Positions 45,705 through 55,318 are shown, counted from the stretch's first letter. The stretch is DNA of 64,000 bases from Candidatus Rhodoferax odensensis (GCA_016718405.1 JADKDJ010000015.1:7152-71151), one strand, 5' to 3'. Notes: generated from the sequence alone by a model not told the origin. Numbers and translations: made by a program.

Positions 45705-47025
45705 CTAGGGTGCGGCCTTGATTGGACTGGTGATCAAGGCCTCGGCGTGTCCGGCGCGTGGCAAAGTCACGGTGAAAGTGGTCACGGCCCCGCGTGACGC
45801 CGCCGAGATCGTGCCGCCGTGGGCCACCACGATGGACTTGGTGATGGCCAGGCCCAGGCCACTGCCTTCGCTGCTGCGCTGGCGCGCGGGATCGACTCGG
45901 AAGAAGCGATCGAAGATGCGCTCCAGATGTTCCTCGGCAATCGGTTCGCCGATGTTCTCCACTTCCACCGTGACCACGTCGGGAAAATCGGCCAAGCGCA
46001 CCTGCACGGCGCTGCGCGGCGTCGCGTGCCGCACCGCGTTGGACAACAGGTTGCCCAGCGCCCGGCGCAGCATCAACCGGTCGGCGTCAACCTCGGCGTC
46101 GCCTTGCAGTGTCAGACTGAGTCCCTTGTCCTCGGCCACCGCCTCGTAGTAGTCAAACAGTGCCCTCACTTCCATGGCCAGGTGCACGGTTTCGCAGTGC
46201 GGCATCACCAGGCCGTTGTCGGCCTTGGCCAGCAGCAGCATGTCCGAGATCATGCGCGCCATGTGATCCAGCTCCTCGGCGTTCGATTCGAGAATGGCGC
46301 GGTACTGGTCCGCCTCGCGCGGGCGCGACAGCGCGACCTGTGTTTGCGTCATCAAGTTGCTCACTGGCGTGCGCAGTTCGTGCGCGATGTCGGACGAAAA
46401 ATCCGATAGCCGCAAAAATGCCTCTTCCAGCCGCGCCAGCATGTCGTTGAAGGATTGCGCCAGCTCCCCAGCCCAGCACGCCGGTGAGCGTGGCGGCAAT
46501 CGACACGAAGATCCACAGCGTGTTGCGAAAGGCCCGCATGAAGGCCCGGTGGTGCGCGATGTTGGTCGCCACCGCCACGATCACCGTGGAGCCCTCGCCG
46601 ATGCCGGTAGGCAGTTCGGCGGCGATGCCGCGATAACTTTGCTGGCCCAGGGTCCACGTCATTGGGCGGTGCGCGTGACGCCGGGCGTTGGCGGCCACCA
46701 GATCGAAGGAGAAGGGGGCGTTGGCGGTGGAAAACAGCACTTCGCCGTTGCTGGCGAAGACTCGCACCGACAGCCCATGGTGGCCAACCAGGGCGTTGTC
46801 GAGCATCGGCGCGACGTGATCCAAGTCCTGTTGGGTGCGCAACTGCAACAGCGTGTGTTGAGCCAGCGTCATCTTGCCCGTCAGCAGTTCCATGTCCTGC
46901 TCTTCGAAGTGCTGTTCCACGCTTGATGCGATGACGAAGCCCAAACCCAGCAGCACGCTGGTCGCGGCAATCACGAACAGCGCCGTCAATCGACTGGTGA
47001 TAGAGGTTCGACCACTTAGGAGCAA
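45705..47025 (-). pseudogene. cusS: CusS-like sensor histidine kinase lacking its HAMP region
   Basis: The N-terminal half (signal anchor, periplasmic sensor, second membrane helix ending TLTGVLGWG) and the C-terminal half (LAQSFNDMLARLEEAFLRLS, H-box SSDIAHELRTPV, and ATPase GSGLGLAI) are in different frames. At the junction (46461-46480) the second helix runs straight into the end of the HAMP linker, so about 45-50 residues found in other CusS kinases are missing and the frame is shifted. It partners the CusR-like gene, which it overlaps by 10 bp. No functional kinase is predicted. Confidence 0.82.
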
Positions 47026-47705
47026 TCGGGGTTCTCCAAGACATAACCCATGCCGCGCACGGTGCGAATCAGCTTGGGCTCGAAATTGTCGTCCAGCTTA
47101 ACGCGCAGGCGGCGCATCGCAACTTCGATGACGTTGGTGTCGGAGTCGAAATTCATGTCCCACACTTGCGAGGCGATCAGCGATCGCGGCAAGACCTCGC
47201 CCTGGCGACTGAGCAGCAGTTCGAGCAGGGCGAACTCCTTAGAGGTGAGCTCGATGCGTCGGCCGGCTCGGGTGGCGCGGCGGCGCATCAGATCAAGTTC
47301 CAGATCGCCAGTGTGCAGAAACTCGGCTTCCGCGGTGCGGGGTCCTCGACGTAACAGGGTGCGTACGCGGGCCAGCAACTCAGAGAAGGCGAAGGGCTTA
47401 ACCAAGTAGTCGTCCGCGCCCAGCTCCAGGCCCTTGACACGATCATCCACATCATCGCGCGCGGTCAGGAACAGCACTGGCGTCTCCTTGCCCGCCTTGC
47501 GGATGCCGCGCAGCACCGCCCACCCGTCGATGCCGGGCAACATCACATCCAGCACAACCAGGTCGAAGCCTTCGGTCAGGGCTTGGTGCAGGCCACCGTG
47601 ACCATCGCGCACCAGGTCCACCACGAAGCCCGCTTCGACCAGGCCTTGCTTCAGGTAGTCCCCGGTCTTGGGTTCGTCCTCCACGATGAGGATTCGCATG
47701 GCCAT
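47016..47705 (-). CDS. cusR: CusR/CopR-type copper response regulator
   Basis: This 229-residue OmpR-family regulator has the full receiver set (VEDEP, phosphorylated Asp in LDVMLPG, Thr in LTARDD, Lys in LVKPF) and a winged helix (SQVWDMNFDSDTNVIEVAMR). It would activate copper/silver efflux genes. A dyad at 47821-47847 lies between it and the divergent TolC gene and is the likely target. Its kinase partner is disrupted. Confidence 0.87.
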   Translation of the reverse strand: MAMRILIVEDEPKTGDYLKQGLVEAGFVVDLVRDGHGGLHQALTEGFDLVVLDVMLPGIDGWAVLRGIRKAGKETPVLFLTARDDVDDRVKGLELGADDYLVKPFAFSELLARVRTLLRRGPRTAEAEFLHTGDLELDLMRRRATRAGRRIELTSKEFALLELLLSRQGEVLPRSLIASQVWDMNFDSDTNVIEVAMRRLRVKLDDNFEPKLIRTVRGMGYVLENPDCS

Positions 47706-47820
47706 GCTCCTTGGGAATAAGTTCTCGTCAAGCGACTCAGACGATGGCGGTAGGTGGTAGCCTTCGCGGGCGTCTTGCTTTGATGAGCATTCTCCCCTGC
47801 GGCGAGTCGTTGTGGCGCAG

Positions 47821-47847
47821 ATGACAAGAAGGTAATTCTGTTGTCAT
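47821..47847. promoter_or_regulatory. CusR/CopR-like operator
   Basis: ATGACAA (47821-47827) and TTGTCAT (47841-47847) form a perfect inverted repeat with a 13-bp centre, in the divergent region between cusR and the TolC gene. It resembles Cu-responsive CusR/CopR boxes containing TGACA/TGTCA arms. Confidence 0.6.
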
Positions 47848-47905
47848 TCTTCTGTTGGGTAAGGCTGGGCACACTGCGTTGCACTCGTTTTCAAAGGATG
47901 GACGC

Positions 47906-49237
47906 ATGATTCTTGCCAAGGCTCGCCATCGCGGCAGCCCGGTCGGCCCGGCGCACCCGCTCGGCCCGGCTTGTCGGCTTTTGACCGCCAGCCTGATATT
48001 GGGGTGGACGGGCGTCGCTGCCTGGGCACACGCGCCTTCGGCCGAGCCGGCCACGGCACCGACCACGCTCAAGCAGGTATTCGAGGCCGCCTGGTTGCGC
48101 CAGCCCGAGGCCCGGTCGCGCCAGGCGCGTCAGGATGCCGCTGGCGCCCAGCGCGAGGTGGCCAACAGTTGGACCTCGGAGCCGGTCAGCCTGGAGCTGT
48201 CGACCAAGACCGATCATCTCCACAAAAACCAGGGCGGTCGCGAAGACGCTGTCGGCCTGTCTTTTCCCCTGTGGTTGCCGGGCGAGCGCAACCGCAGCGC
48301 CGCCGTGGCCCAGGCAGAGGAGCGCGTCAACGCCAGCCGTGTGCTGGCGGCGCAATTGCGCACCGCCGCCACGGTGCGCGAGGCCTATTGGCAGTGGCAG
48401 CGGGCCGCCGCTGAACACGCCCTGGCGCAGGAGCGGTTGGCCAGCACGCAACAACTGGCAGCCGACGTGGCCAAGCGGGTCAAGGCGGGTGACTTGGCGC
48501 GTGCCGATCAACACCAGGCCGATGGCGCGGTGGCCGCCGCCGACGCCGCCCTGGCCGAGGCCCTCAGCGCGCGCTCGGCGACTGGGCAAGCCCTGCGCGC
48601 GCTCAGCGGTGAGCCGCCGGTGCCACAAGGAGCGGCCAATTTCGACGTGGTGGTGTTGGGTGAACGCCAGGTGCGTGTCATCCCGGATGCCGAGGCCCTG
48701 GCTTCGCGCCACCCGGCGCTGCTGGATTGGCGGGCCCGCCTGGAGTTGGCCCGGCGCGCCAGCGAATTGGCCCGCGTGCAGACCCGCGCCAACCCCGAAT
48801 TGACGCTGGAGGCGGCGCGCGGCCGTGGCCAGGCAGACGAACGTTATCAGCAGAGCTTCACCGCGACGCTGCGCATTCCGTTTGGCTCGGACAGCCGCAA
48901 CCGGGTCAAAGTTACCTCGGCCCAGGCCGAGCTGATCGAAGCCGAAAGCCAACTGCGCCTGGAACAAGACCGCGTGCAGGCGGATCTGGACAGTGCGCAC
49001 GTCAGGCTGGATTCGGCCGAGGAGCAACTGTTGGCGGCAGACCGGCGTGTGCAGCTTGCGCGAGAATCGCGCAGCTTCTTTCGAAAGTCCTACCGCCTGG
49101 GCGAAACCGACCTGCCGACCCGGCTGCGCATCGAGCTGGAAGCGGTGGAGGCCGAGCGCCAAGCCAAACGTGCCCACATCGAAGTGGGCGCGGCCCTGTC
49201 CAACCTGCGCCAGGCGCAGGGACTGTTGCCAGACTAG
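47906..49237 (+). CDS. TolC-family outer-membrane efflux protein (CzcC-like)
   Basis: This 443-residue protein has a hydrophobic export signal (residues about 20-40) and the OEP repeats of CzcC/CusC-type channels. The ATG at 47906 has AAGGATG upstream and is preferred to 47855. It would head an efflux operon, but the adaptor and pump genes that should follow are deleted apart from an 78-codon remnant. Confidence 0.82.
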   Translation: MILAKARHRGSPVGPAHPLGPACRLLTASLILGWTGVAAWAHAPSAEPATAPTTLKQVFEAAWLRQPEARSRQARQDAAGAQREVANSWTSEPVSLELSTKTDHLHKNQGGREDAVGLSFPLWLPGERNRSAAVAQAEERVNASRVLAAQLRTAATVREAYWQWQRAAAEHALAQERLASTQQLAADVAKRVKAGDLARADQHQADGAVAAADAALAEALSARSATGQALRALSGEPPVPQGAANFDVVVLGERQVRVIPDAEALASRHPALLDWRARLELARRASELARVQTRANPELTLEAARGRGQADERYQQSFTATLRIPFGSDSRNRVKVTSAQAELIEAESQLRLEQDRVQADLDSAHVRLDSAEEQLLAADRRVQLARESRSFFRKSYRLGETDLPTRLRIELEAVEAERQAKRAHIEVGAALSNLRQAQGLLPD

Positions 49238-49271
49238 CCGACGGCGAACTCAATTGAATGGAAAACAAGCC

Positions 49272-49508
49272 ATGACCCGTGCGAGACAATTGACCACACT
49301 GTGCCTGCTGAGCCTTGCGCTGGCGCCGCTGTTGTTCGAGGCCGAGCGGCCCGGCACCGAAATCCTGCACCCGGTGGCGGTGGTCATCTTCTCGGGTCTG
49401 ATCAGTTCGACACTGCTTGACACTTTTTTGACGCCGGTCATGTTCTGGTTGTTTGGCCGCAGGGACACTGAGCGGCTGCTCGACGACAAGAATGCGGGAG
49501 CGTTCTGA
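49272..49508 (+). pseudogene. Deletion remnant of an RND efflux operon
   Basis: The 78-codon frame begins with a signal-like MTRARQLTTLCLLSLALA and continues as LLFEAERPGTEILHPVAVVI and LLDTFLTPVMFWLFGRR, the last membrane segment and tail of a CzcA-type pump. The simplest reading is an in-frame fusion of an adaptor (CzcB) signal peptide to the C-terminus of CzcA after a deletion of about 4 kb. It follows the TolC gene directly. Confidence 0.7.
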
Positions 49509-49569
49509 CGGCCACCACATGAACCGGATCGACTTTGCATTCACTCGTTAACTCTTAATAGGAAACCCC

Positions 49570-49945
49570 ATGAAACTCGCCCAACTCATCGCCGTCTTCG
49601 CTCTGGCCGCCAGCGCTGGCGTCTTTGCCGCCGACGGTCACAGCCACGACCCCAAACCGCAACACGGCGGTGTGGTGGTGGAAGTCAAGGACATCGAATA
49701 CGAGCTGGTGGCCAAACCCGACAGTTTGCAACTGCATCTGCGCGACCACGGCAAGGTGGTGGATGTCAGCAAGGGCAGCGCCAAGCTGACCTTGTTGGTG
49801 GGCGCCGACAAGCAGGAAGTCGAACTCAAACCCACCGGCGACAAGCTGGAGGCCAGGCAGCTTCAAACTGGGCGCCAACGCCAAGGCGGTGGCCATCGTT
49901 GCACTGGCGGGCAAGTCGTCCACGGCCCGTTTTGTGCTGAAGTAA
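49570..49945 (+). pseudogene. Small periplasmic metal-island protein, frameshifted paralogue
   Basis: The start (MKLAQLIAVFALAASAGVFA signal, then DGHSHDPKPQHGGVVVEVK) parallels the protein at 26882-27259. After GDKLEA at about 49852-49862 the frame changes; the other frame continues GSFKLGANAKAVAIVALAGK and ends TARFVLK at the TAA 49943-49945. Compared with the paralogue, two bases are missing around CCAGGCAG. The read-through frame stops at 50025 and looks unnatural. Confidence 0.75.
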
Positions 49946-50008
49946 CGCGTGTCACGCCAGGTACCCCTCTGGCCGCTTGCACCGTTGGGCAAGGTCTAGG
50001 AGATCGTC

Positions 50009-50471
50009 ATGTCAAGGAACTCTGAACTCAATCGCCGCCACCTGATCGCCGCGGCTTGTCTGCTGCCGCTGTCAGGAGCTTGGGGTGCGGCGCCCAGCGT
50101 GGTGGAGGTCTGGAAAGACCCCAATTGCGGCTGCTGCAAGGACTGGGTTGCGGTGCTGGAGAAGGCCGGTTTCAAGGTGCGGTGCTGATACCGGCAATAA
50201 CGGCGCGCGCGCCAAGTTGGGGATGCCAGCCAAGCTCGGTTCTTGCCATACCGCTCGCGTTGCGAGGTATGTGGTGGAGGGCCATGTGCCGGTGCGCGAG
50301 ATTCAACGCTTGCTGCGCGAGAAACCCAAAGCCTTGGGCTTAGCGGTGCCCGGCATGCCGGTAGGATCACCCGGCATGGACGGGCCGGTCTACGCGGGCC
50401 GCAAAGACCCCTATGACGTGCTGCTGGTCCAGGCTGATGGCAGCAGTTCGGTTTACAACTCGTATCGTTAA
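50009..50471 (+). pseudogene. DUF411 metal-binding protein, frameshifted
   Basis: DUF411 proteins are periplasmic, carry a CGCC-type motif and occur in copper clusters. The first frame gives a signal sequence and VEVWKDPNCGCCKDWVAVLE, then stops at 50186-50188. The next frame continues DTGNNGARAKLGMPAKLGSC and VEGHVPVREIQRLLREKP to the stop at 50471. The break at about 50178-50190 (KVRC) is consistent with loss of two bases. Confidence 0.8.
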
Positions 50472-50484
50472 TGGAGAGATTTCA

Positions 50485-50907
50485 ATGAACACATTCCTCA
50501 AACTCGTTCGTCCGGTGTTGGCTTCGGCTGCCGTGATGGGGGCAGCTCTGGCCGCTACCGGGGCCGCAGCCCAACAGACTATGGACCACAGCAAGATGGA
50601 TCATGGTCACATGGACCACGTCAAGATGGCCTCCACCAAGGGCGAGCAGGCGACCGATGTCACCGAAGGCGAGGTCCGCAAGGTCAACCTGGATACCGGC
50701 AAGGTCACCATCCAGCACGGGGACATTCGGAACTTGGGCATGCCCGCCATGACCATGGCGTTTCCAGTGAAAACCGCCAGTCTGCTCGACAACCTAGAGG
50801 CGGGCGACAAGATCAAGTTTAAGGTGCTCAAGGAGAACGGCAAGCTGGTCATCACCGAACTGCAAAGAACAAATAGCGTCGGTGTGCCCGGTGTGTACCT
50901 GATTTAA
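50485..50907 (+). CDS. CusF-like periplasmic copper-binding protein
   Basis: This 140-residue protein has a signal peptide, a His/Met-rich segment (MDHSKMDHGHMDHVKM) and a CusF OB-fold domain with GDIRNLGMPAMTMAFPV, where the Met residues and preceding His bind Cu(I)/Ag(I). It would hand metal to a CusB-type adaptor. The ATG at 50485 has GGAGA upstream. Confidence 0.82.
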   Translation: MNTFLKLVRPVLASAAVMGAALAATGAAAQQTMDHSKMDHGHMDHVKMASTKGEQATDVTEGEVRKVNLDTGKVTIQHGDIRNLGMPAMTMAFPVKTASLLDNLEAGDKIKFKVLKENGKLVITELQRTNSVGVPGVYLI

Positions 50908-50963
50908 GTGCCACCGTGCCGATCAGCGGTTTTTGTGCCTTCAACGTTTGACAGGAATCCATC

Positions 50964-51419
50964 ATGGAATTTTTCCGTCCCCTGGTGTTGGCAATTACCC
51001 TTGTCTTGCTCGCCTTGTCTGCTGGGGCTGAGGATGCACACCACCCAGTTGGTGCCGCTTCCGCCGTCAAGGCGCCCAAGGCGGCCATGGAGCGCATGGC
51101 CAAAATGGATGACAAGATGAAAACCATGCGCGAGTTGCGCGACAAGATGATGGCCGCCAAGTCTGCTGAAGAGCGTGGCACGGTGATGGCGCAGGCCATG
51201 ACAGCGATGCAGGCCGACATGCCGATGATGGGCGGCATGGGGATGGGAATGGGCGCGAAGGAGGGGATGGGTGCCAAGGGCGTGGACAAGCCGACCTCGG
51301 GCATAGCGAGCGGCATGATGATGCACCACCAGATGATGGACAAGCGCATGGAGATGATGGAAACCATGATGCAGATGATGATGATGGACCGGGCGGCGGC
51401 GCGCCCCGCTCCGAAGTGA
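50964..51419 (+). CDS. Methionine-rich exported protein
   Basis: This 151-residue protein has a signal peptide (about residues 1-22) and an extremely Met-rich mature part, including MPMMGGMGMGMG and MMETMMQMMMMD. Such Met clusters bind Cu(I)/Ag(I) in the periplasm. No domain is recognised. Its place between a CusF-like and a DUF2933 gene supports a copper-buffer role. Confidence 0.7.
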   Translation: MEFFRPLVLAITLVLLALSAGAEDAHHPVGAASAVKAPKAAMERMAKMDDKMKTMRELRDKMMAAKSAEERGTVMAQAMTAMQADMPMMGGMGMGMGAKEGMGAKGVDKPTSGIASGMMMHHQMMDKRMEMMETMMQMMMMDRAAARPAPK

Positions 51420-51480
51420 CCTTGCGGGACAGACGGGAGCACGGCGACGCGCTGTCCTCAACCGACCAGGAGGGTATGTC

Positions 51481-51762
51481 ATGAACCACCAGCATGAACA
51501 TCATCACGAGCCGCCCAGTTTCTGGCGCTCGCGCTACGCGATTGGACTGATCGTCATCGGGGCGGTTGCGGGCTACTTTCTGCTCACCGAGCACCTGGCG
51601 CATGTGGTGGGCGCCTTACCCTTCTTGTTGCTGCTGGCGTGTCCGCTGATGCATGTTTTCATGCACCACGGGCATGGTGGTCATGGTCACCATGATCACG
51701 GCGGTGGGCCTCCAGCCGGAGTGGACAAGTCAACTCAGGGCAAACCGGGAGATCCAACATGA
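51481..51762 (+). CDS. DUF2933 His-rich membrane protein
   Basis: This 93-residue protein has a His-rich N-terminus (NHQHEHHHEP), two predicted membrane helices and a His/Gly-rich tail (HHGHGGHGHHDHGG) after LLLACPLMHVFMHH, the signature of DUF2933. Members lie in copper-resistance islands. It overlaps the next gene by 4 bp. Confidence 0.8.
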   Translation: MNHQHEHHHEPPSFWRSRYAIGLIVIGAVAGYFLLTEHLAHVVGALPFLLLLACPLMHVFMHHGHGGHGHHDHGGGPPAGVDKSTQGKPGDPT

Positions 51763-52409
51763 CACACGATGCGCCGGCCTACGGGCTGTGGTTCCTGGTG
51801 CTGCTGAACTCGGCGATCTTCATCATGTTCGCGTTTAGCTTCTTCAAGCCCAACACCGCACGCGATTGGCGCAGCTTTGGTGCCTTCTCGGCTTTCGTGG
51901 TGGCCTTGTTCGTGGAGATGTACGGTTTCCCCTTGACCATTTACCTGCTGTCGGGTTGGCTGCAAACCAAGTACCCAGGCCTGGACGTGTTGTCGCACAA
52001 CTCGGGGCACTTGTGGTCGACCTTGCTGGGTGAAAAAGGCGACCCGCATTTTGGCCCTCTGCACATCGCCAGTTACGTGCTTTTGGCGTCTGGCTTCATG
52101 CTGTTGTCAGCCGCCTGGAACGTGCTGTACCACGCGCAACGCCTGCATACCTTGGCCACCACCGGCCCCTACGCGCGCATTCGGCATCCCCAATACGTCG
52201 CCTTTGTGATGATTCTGCTGGGCTTCCTGCTGCAGTGGCCGACCCTGCTGACGCTGCTGATGTTTCCGGTGCTGCTGCTGATGTATGGGCGCCTGGCGGT
52301 GACGGAGGAGCGCGAGATGCGCGCGCAGTTTGGCGAGGCCTTTGAGCACTATGCGCGCAACACGCCCCGATTTTTTCCGCGCCTGTCGGGGCCTTCCGCA
52401 GTGTCATGA
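51759..52409 (+). CDS. Isoprenylcysteine carboxylmethyltransferase-family membrane protein
   Basis: This 216-residue protein has five or so predicted membrane helices and the C-terminal motif GPYARIRHPQYVAF with a later EEREMRAQFGEAFEHY, typical of ICMT/PEMT-like enzymes. The substrate in bacteria is unknown. It is translationally coupled to the DUF2933 gene, a pairing often seen in metal islands. Confidence 0.8.
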   Translation: MTHDAPAYGLWFLVLLNSAIFIMFAFSFFKPNTARDWRSFGAFSAFVVALFVEMYGFPLTIYLLSGWLQTKYPGLDVLSHNSGHLWSTLLGEKGDPHFGPLHIASYVLLASGFMLLSAAWNVLYHAQRLHTLATTGPYARIRHPQYVAFVMILLGFLLQWPTLLTLLMFPVLLLMYGRLAVTEEREMRAQFGEAFEHYARNTPRFFPRLSGPSAVS

Positions 52410-52451
52410 GCCGAGCTGGCGCGGATGGCAAAGCTACCTGAAAGCAGACCA

Positions 52452-53813
52452 ATGAACCTCACTTTTCTTGGTGCCGCTGGCACCGTCACCGGGTCGAAAA
52501 CGCTTGTCACGCATGAGGGGCGTCAATTGCTGGTGGATTGCGGGCTGTTCCAGGGCTACAAAAACCTGCGCTTGATGAACTGGGAGCCCTTTCCCTTTGA
52601 CCCCAAGCAGCTCGACGCGGTGGTGCTGACGCACGCGCACCTGGATCACGCCGGCGCCTTGCCCCTGCTGGTCAAGCACGGTTTTCGGGGTCCGGTGTTC
52701 GCCACGCCGTCCACCATGGATGTGTGCGGGATCTTGCTGCCAGACAGCGGTCGGCTGCAGGAAGAGGACGCCGACTACGCCAACCGCCACAAGCTCTCCA
52801 GGCATCCGCAGGCTTTGCCTTTGTACACCGAGGAAGATGCCAAGCACGCACTGCGCCGCTTGGAGCCCCTGCCGTTTGATCAAGCTGCCAGTGTGGCCGA
52901 GGTCTTCAGTCTGCGCCTGCGACCGGCGGGGCATATTCTGGGCGCGAGTTCGGTCGAGTTGAGCGCGAACCACCGCACGGTGCTGTTCTCGGGCGATCTG
53001 GGGCGGCCCGACGACCCCATCTTGCGCGCGCCCGCTCCGATTGAGCGTGCTGACTGCGTGGTGGTCGAGTCCACCTATGGCGACCGTTTGCACGCCACCG
53101 AGGACGCCGAGACCGTGCTGGGCGAGGTCATCGGGCGCACGGTGGCGCGCGGCGGCATTGTGCTGATACCGGCCTTTGCGGTCGGGCGCGCGCAGTCGCT
53201 CTTGTACGCCATCTATCGCTTGAAAGCGCGCGGCGCCATTGCGGATGTGCCGGTGTTCCTCAACAGCCCGATGGCGATCAACATGACCGAGATCTACCAC
53301 CGGTATCGGGCCGAGCACCGGCTGTCGGTTGAGGAATGCAGCGGTATGTGTCAGGTCGCGAAGATGGTGCGCACCGTTGAGGAGTCGCGCGCGCTGGTGG
53401 CCCGGCGCCAACCCGCCATCATCGTGTCCGCCAGTGGCATGGCTACCGGGGGCCGGGTGCTGCACCACCTCAAGGCACTGGCTCCGGATCGGCGCAACTC
53501 CATCGTGTTTGCCGGTTATCAGGCTGGTGGCACACGCGGCGGTCGCATCGTGGCGGGTGAGCACAGCATCCGCATTCACGGCGAGCCAGTGTTGGTCAAC
53601 GCCGAGGTGGTGTCCTTGCCCGGTATGTCGGCGCACGCCGACGCGCAGCAGATCGTGCAGTGGCTCAAGACCGCGCCGCAAGACCCGCGCGGCATCTACC
53701 TCAACCATGGCGAACCGGGTCCGGCCGATGCGCTGCGCCAACGCATTGAACGCGAACTAGGCTGGACTGCCAGCGTGCCACGGCTGGGCCAGACCGTGGT
53801 GGTCGAGTCATGA
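52452..53813 (+). CDS. Beta-CASP metallo-beta-lactamase fold hydrolase
   Basis: This 453-residue protein has the MBL motif THAHLDHAGALP, the second-metal and beta-CASP motifs (SGDLGRPDDP, VSASGMATGGRV, LPGMSAHAD) of the RNase J/CPSF73-like group. It may be a ribonuclease. The ATG at 52452 is chosen because the beta-lactamase fold starts there (NLTFLGAAGTVTGS); an upstream in-frame ATG at 52425 is possible. It overlaps the next gene by 4 bp. Confidence 0.85.
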   Translation: MNLTFLGAAGTVTGSKTLVTHEGRQLLVDCGLFQGYKNLRLMNWEPFPFDPKQLDAVVLTHAHLDHAGALPLLVKHGFRGPVFATPSTMDVCGILLPDSGRLQEEDADYANRHKLSRHPQALPLYTEEDAKHALRRLEPLPFDQAASVAEVFSLRLRPAGHILGASSVELSANHRTVLFSGDLGRPDDPILRAPAPIERADCVVVESTYGDRLHATEDAETVLGEVIGRTVARGGIVLIPAFAVGRAQSLLYAIYRLKARGAIADVPVFLNSPMAINMTEIYHRYRAEHRLSVEECSGMCQVAKMVRTVEESRALVARRQPAIIVSASGMATGGRVLHHLKALAPDRRNSIVFAGYQAGGTRGGRIVAGEHSIRIHGEPVLVNAEVVSLPGMSAHADAQQIVQWLKTAPQDPRGIYLNHGEPGPADALRQRIERELGWTASVPRLGQTVVVES

Positions 53814-55318
53814 ACGGACACCGGCTGCGCTTGCGCCAATTGGGAATCGACACGCACCATGAGCATGTGATTTACATGCACCGGGACTGTCACGTCTGCC
53901 GCGCCGAGGGTTTTGAGGCGCAGACCCGGGTGGAGGTGAGCCTGGGTGAGCGGCGCATCATCGCCACGCTCAACGTGGTGCACTCTGAATTGCTCGCCAT
54001 CGGCGAAGCCAGCCTGTCAACCAGTGCGTGGTGCGCCTTGAACGCGGCGCCGGATGATCGGGTTGGCGTGGCGCACGCGCCGACACTGGACTCGCTCAGT
54101 GCCATGCGCTCCAAAGTCTATGGGCATCGACTCGGCGCGGCCGCGTTGGAAGCCATTGTGGCTGACGTGGCAGCGGGTCGTTACGCTGACCTGCACATTG
54201 CCGCCTTTTTGAGCGCCTGTGCTGGCGGCCGCATGGACCTGCAGGAGACCATCGACCTGACGCGAGCGATGGTCAAGGTGGGTGACCGCATCGACTGGGG
54301 GCGCGCGCCGATTGCCGACAAGCATTGCGTTGGCGGGCTGCCGGGTAACCGCACCACGCCGATCGTGGTGGCCATTGTTGCGGCGGCCGGGCTGACCATG
54401 CCCAAGACTTCATCGCGGGCAATCACGTCGCCGGCGGGAACGGCCGACGTGATGGAGACGTTGACTCGGGTGGACCTTGACCTGGCCTCGATGCGCCGGG
54501 TGGTGGAGCGCGAGGGGGGCTGCCTGGTTTGGGGCGGGGCGCTGACCCTGAGTCCGGCGGATGACATTCTGATTCGGGTTGAACGCCCGCTTGATCTGGA
54601 CAGCGACGCGCAACTGGTGGCATCGGTCTTATCCAAGAAGATTGCCGCTGGCGCCAGTCATGCCGTGATCGACATTCCGGTTGGCCCCAGCGCCAAAGTG
54701 CGCAGCGAACAAGACGCGCAACGCCTGGAGTTGTTGCTGCAGCAGGTCGCCAGTGCGCTGGACTTGCAGTTGCGCGTGCTGCGCACCGATGGCTCGCAGC
54801 CGGTTGGGCACGGTGTCGGCCCGGCGCTGGAGGCCCACGACGTGCTGGCGGTGTTGCGGGGCATCGACGCCGCGCCGACCGATTTGCGCCAGCGTGCGCT
54901 GGTGTTGGCGGGCGAATTGTTGGAGTTCTGCGGCCACAGTCCGCCTGGCTTGGGCCGCGCTCGGGCCGGGTTGCTGTTGGAAAGCGGCGCGGCGTGGGCC
55001 AAGTTTCAGGCCATCTGCGAGGCACAAGGTGGGCTGCGCGAGCCCGGCCTGGCCTTGCTGTGCGAGCCGGTGCTGGCCGAACGCGACGGTTACGTCGCCG
55101 CCATGGACAGCCGCCGCCTGGCGCGCGTGGCCAAACTCGCTGGCGCGCCGGGCAGCGCCAACGCCGGGCTGGCGTTGCACGTGCGGTTGGGAGATTGGGT
55201 GCAACGCGGTGCACCCCTGTTCACGCTGCACGCGCAAGCACCTGGCGAACTGGCCTATGCCAAGCAGTACCTGACGACACACTCGTTTCTCACCCTGGGT
55301 GAGGAGGTGACGCCATGA
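53810..55318 (+). CDS. Thymidine/AMP phosphorylase-family protein
   Basis: This 502-residue protein has an N-terminal extension of about 85 residues, as in archaeal AMP phosphorylases, then the phosphorylase core with ADKHCVGGLPGNRTTP and KTSSRAITSPAGTADVMETL. It releases a base from a (deoxy)nucleoside or NMP using phosphate. It overlaps both the MBL gene upstream and the PRPP synthetase gene downstream by 4 bp, forming a nucleotide-turnover unit. Confidence 0.85.
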   Translation: MNGHRLRLRQLGIDTHHEHVIYMHRDCHVCRAEGFEAQTRVEVSLGERRIIATLNVVHSELLAIGEASLSTSAWCALNAAPDDRVGVAHAPTLDSLSAMRSKVYGHRLGAAALEAIVADVAAGRYADLHIAAFLSACAGGRMDLQETIDLTRAMVKVGDRIDWGRAPIADKHCVGGLPGNRTTPIVVAIVAAAGLTMPKTSSRAITSPAGTADVMETLTRVDLDLASMRRVVEREGGCLVWGGALTLSPADDILIRVERPLDLDSDAQLVASVLSKKIAAGASHAVIDIPVGPSAKVRSEQDAQRLELLLQQVASALDLQLRVLRTDGSQPVGHGVGPALEAHDVLAVLRGIDAAPTDLRQRALVLAGELLEFCGHSPPGLGRARAGLLLESGAAWAKFQAICEAQGGLREPGLALLCEPVLAERDGYVAAMDSRRLARVAKLAGAPGSANAGLALHVRLGDWVQRGAPLFTLHAQAPGELAYAKQYLTTHSFLTLGEEVTP

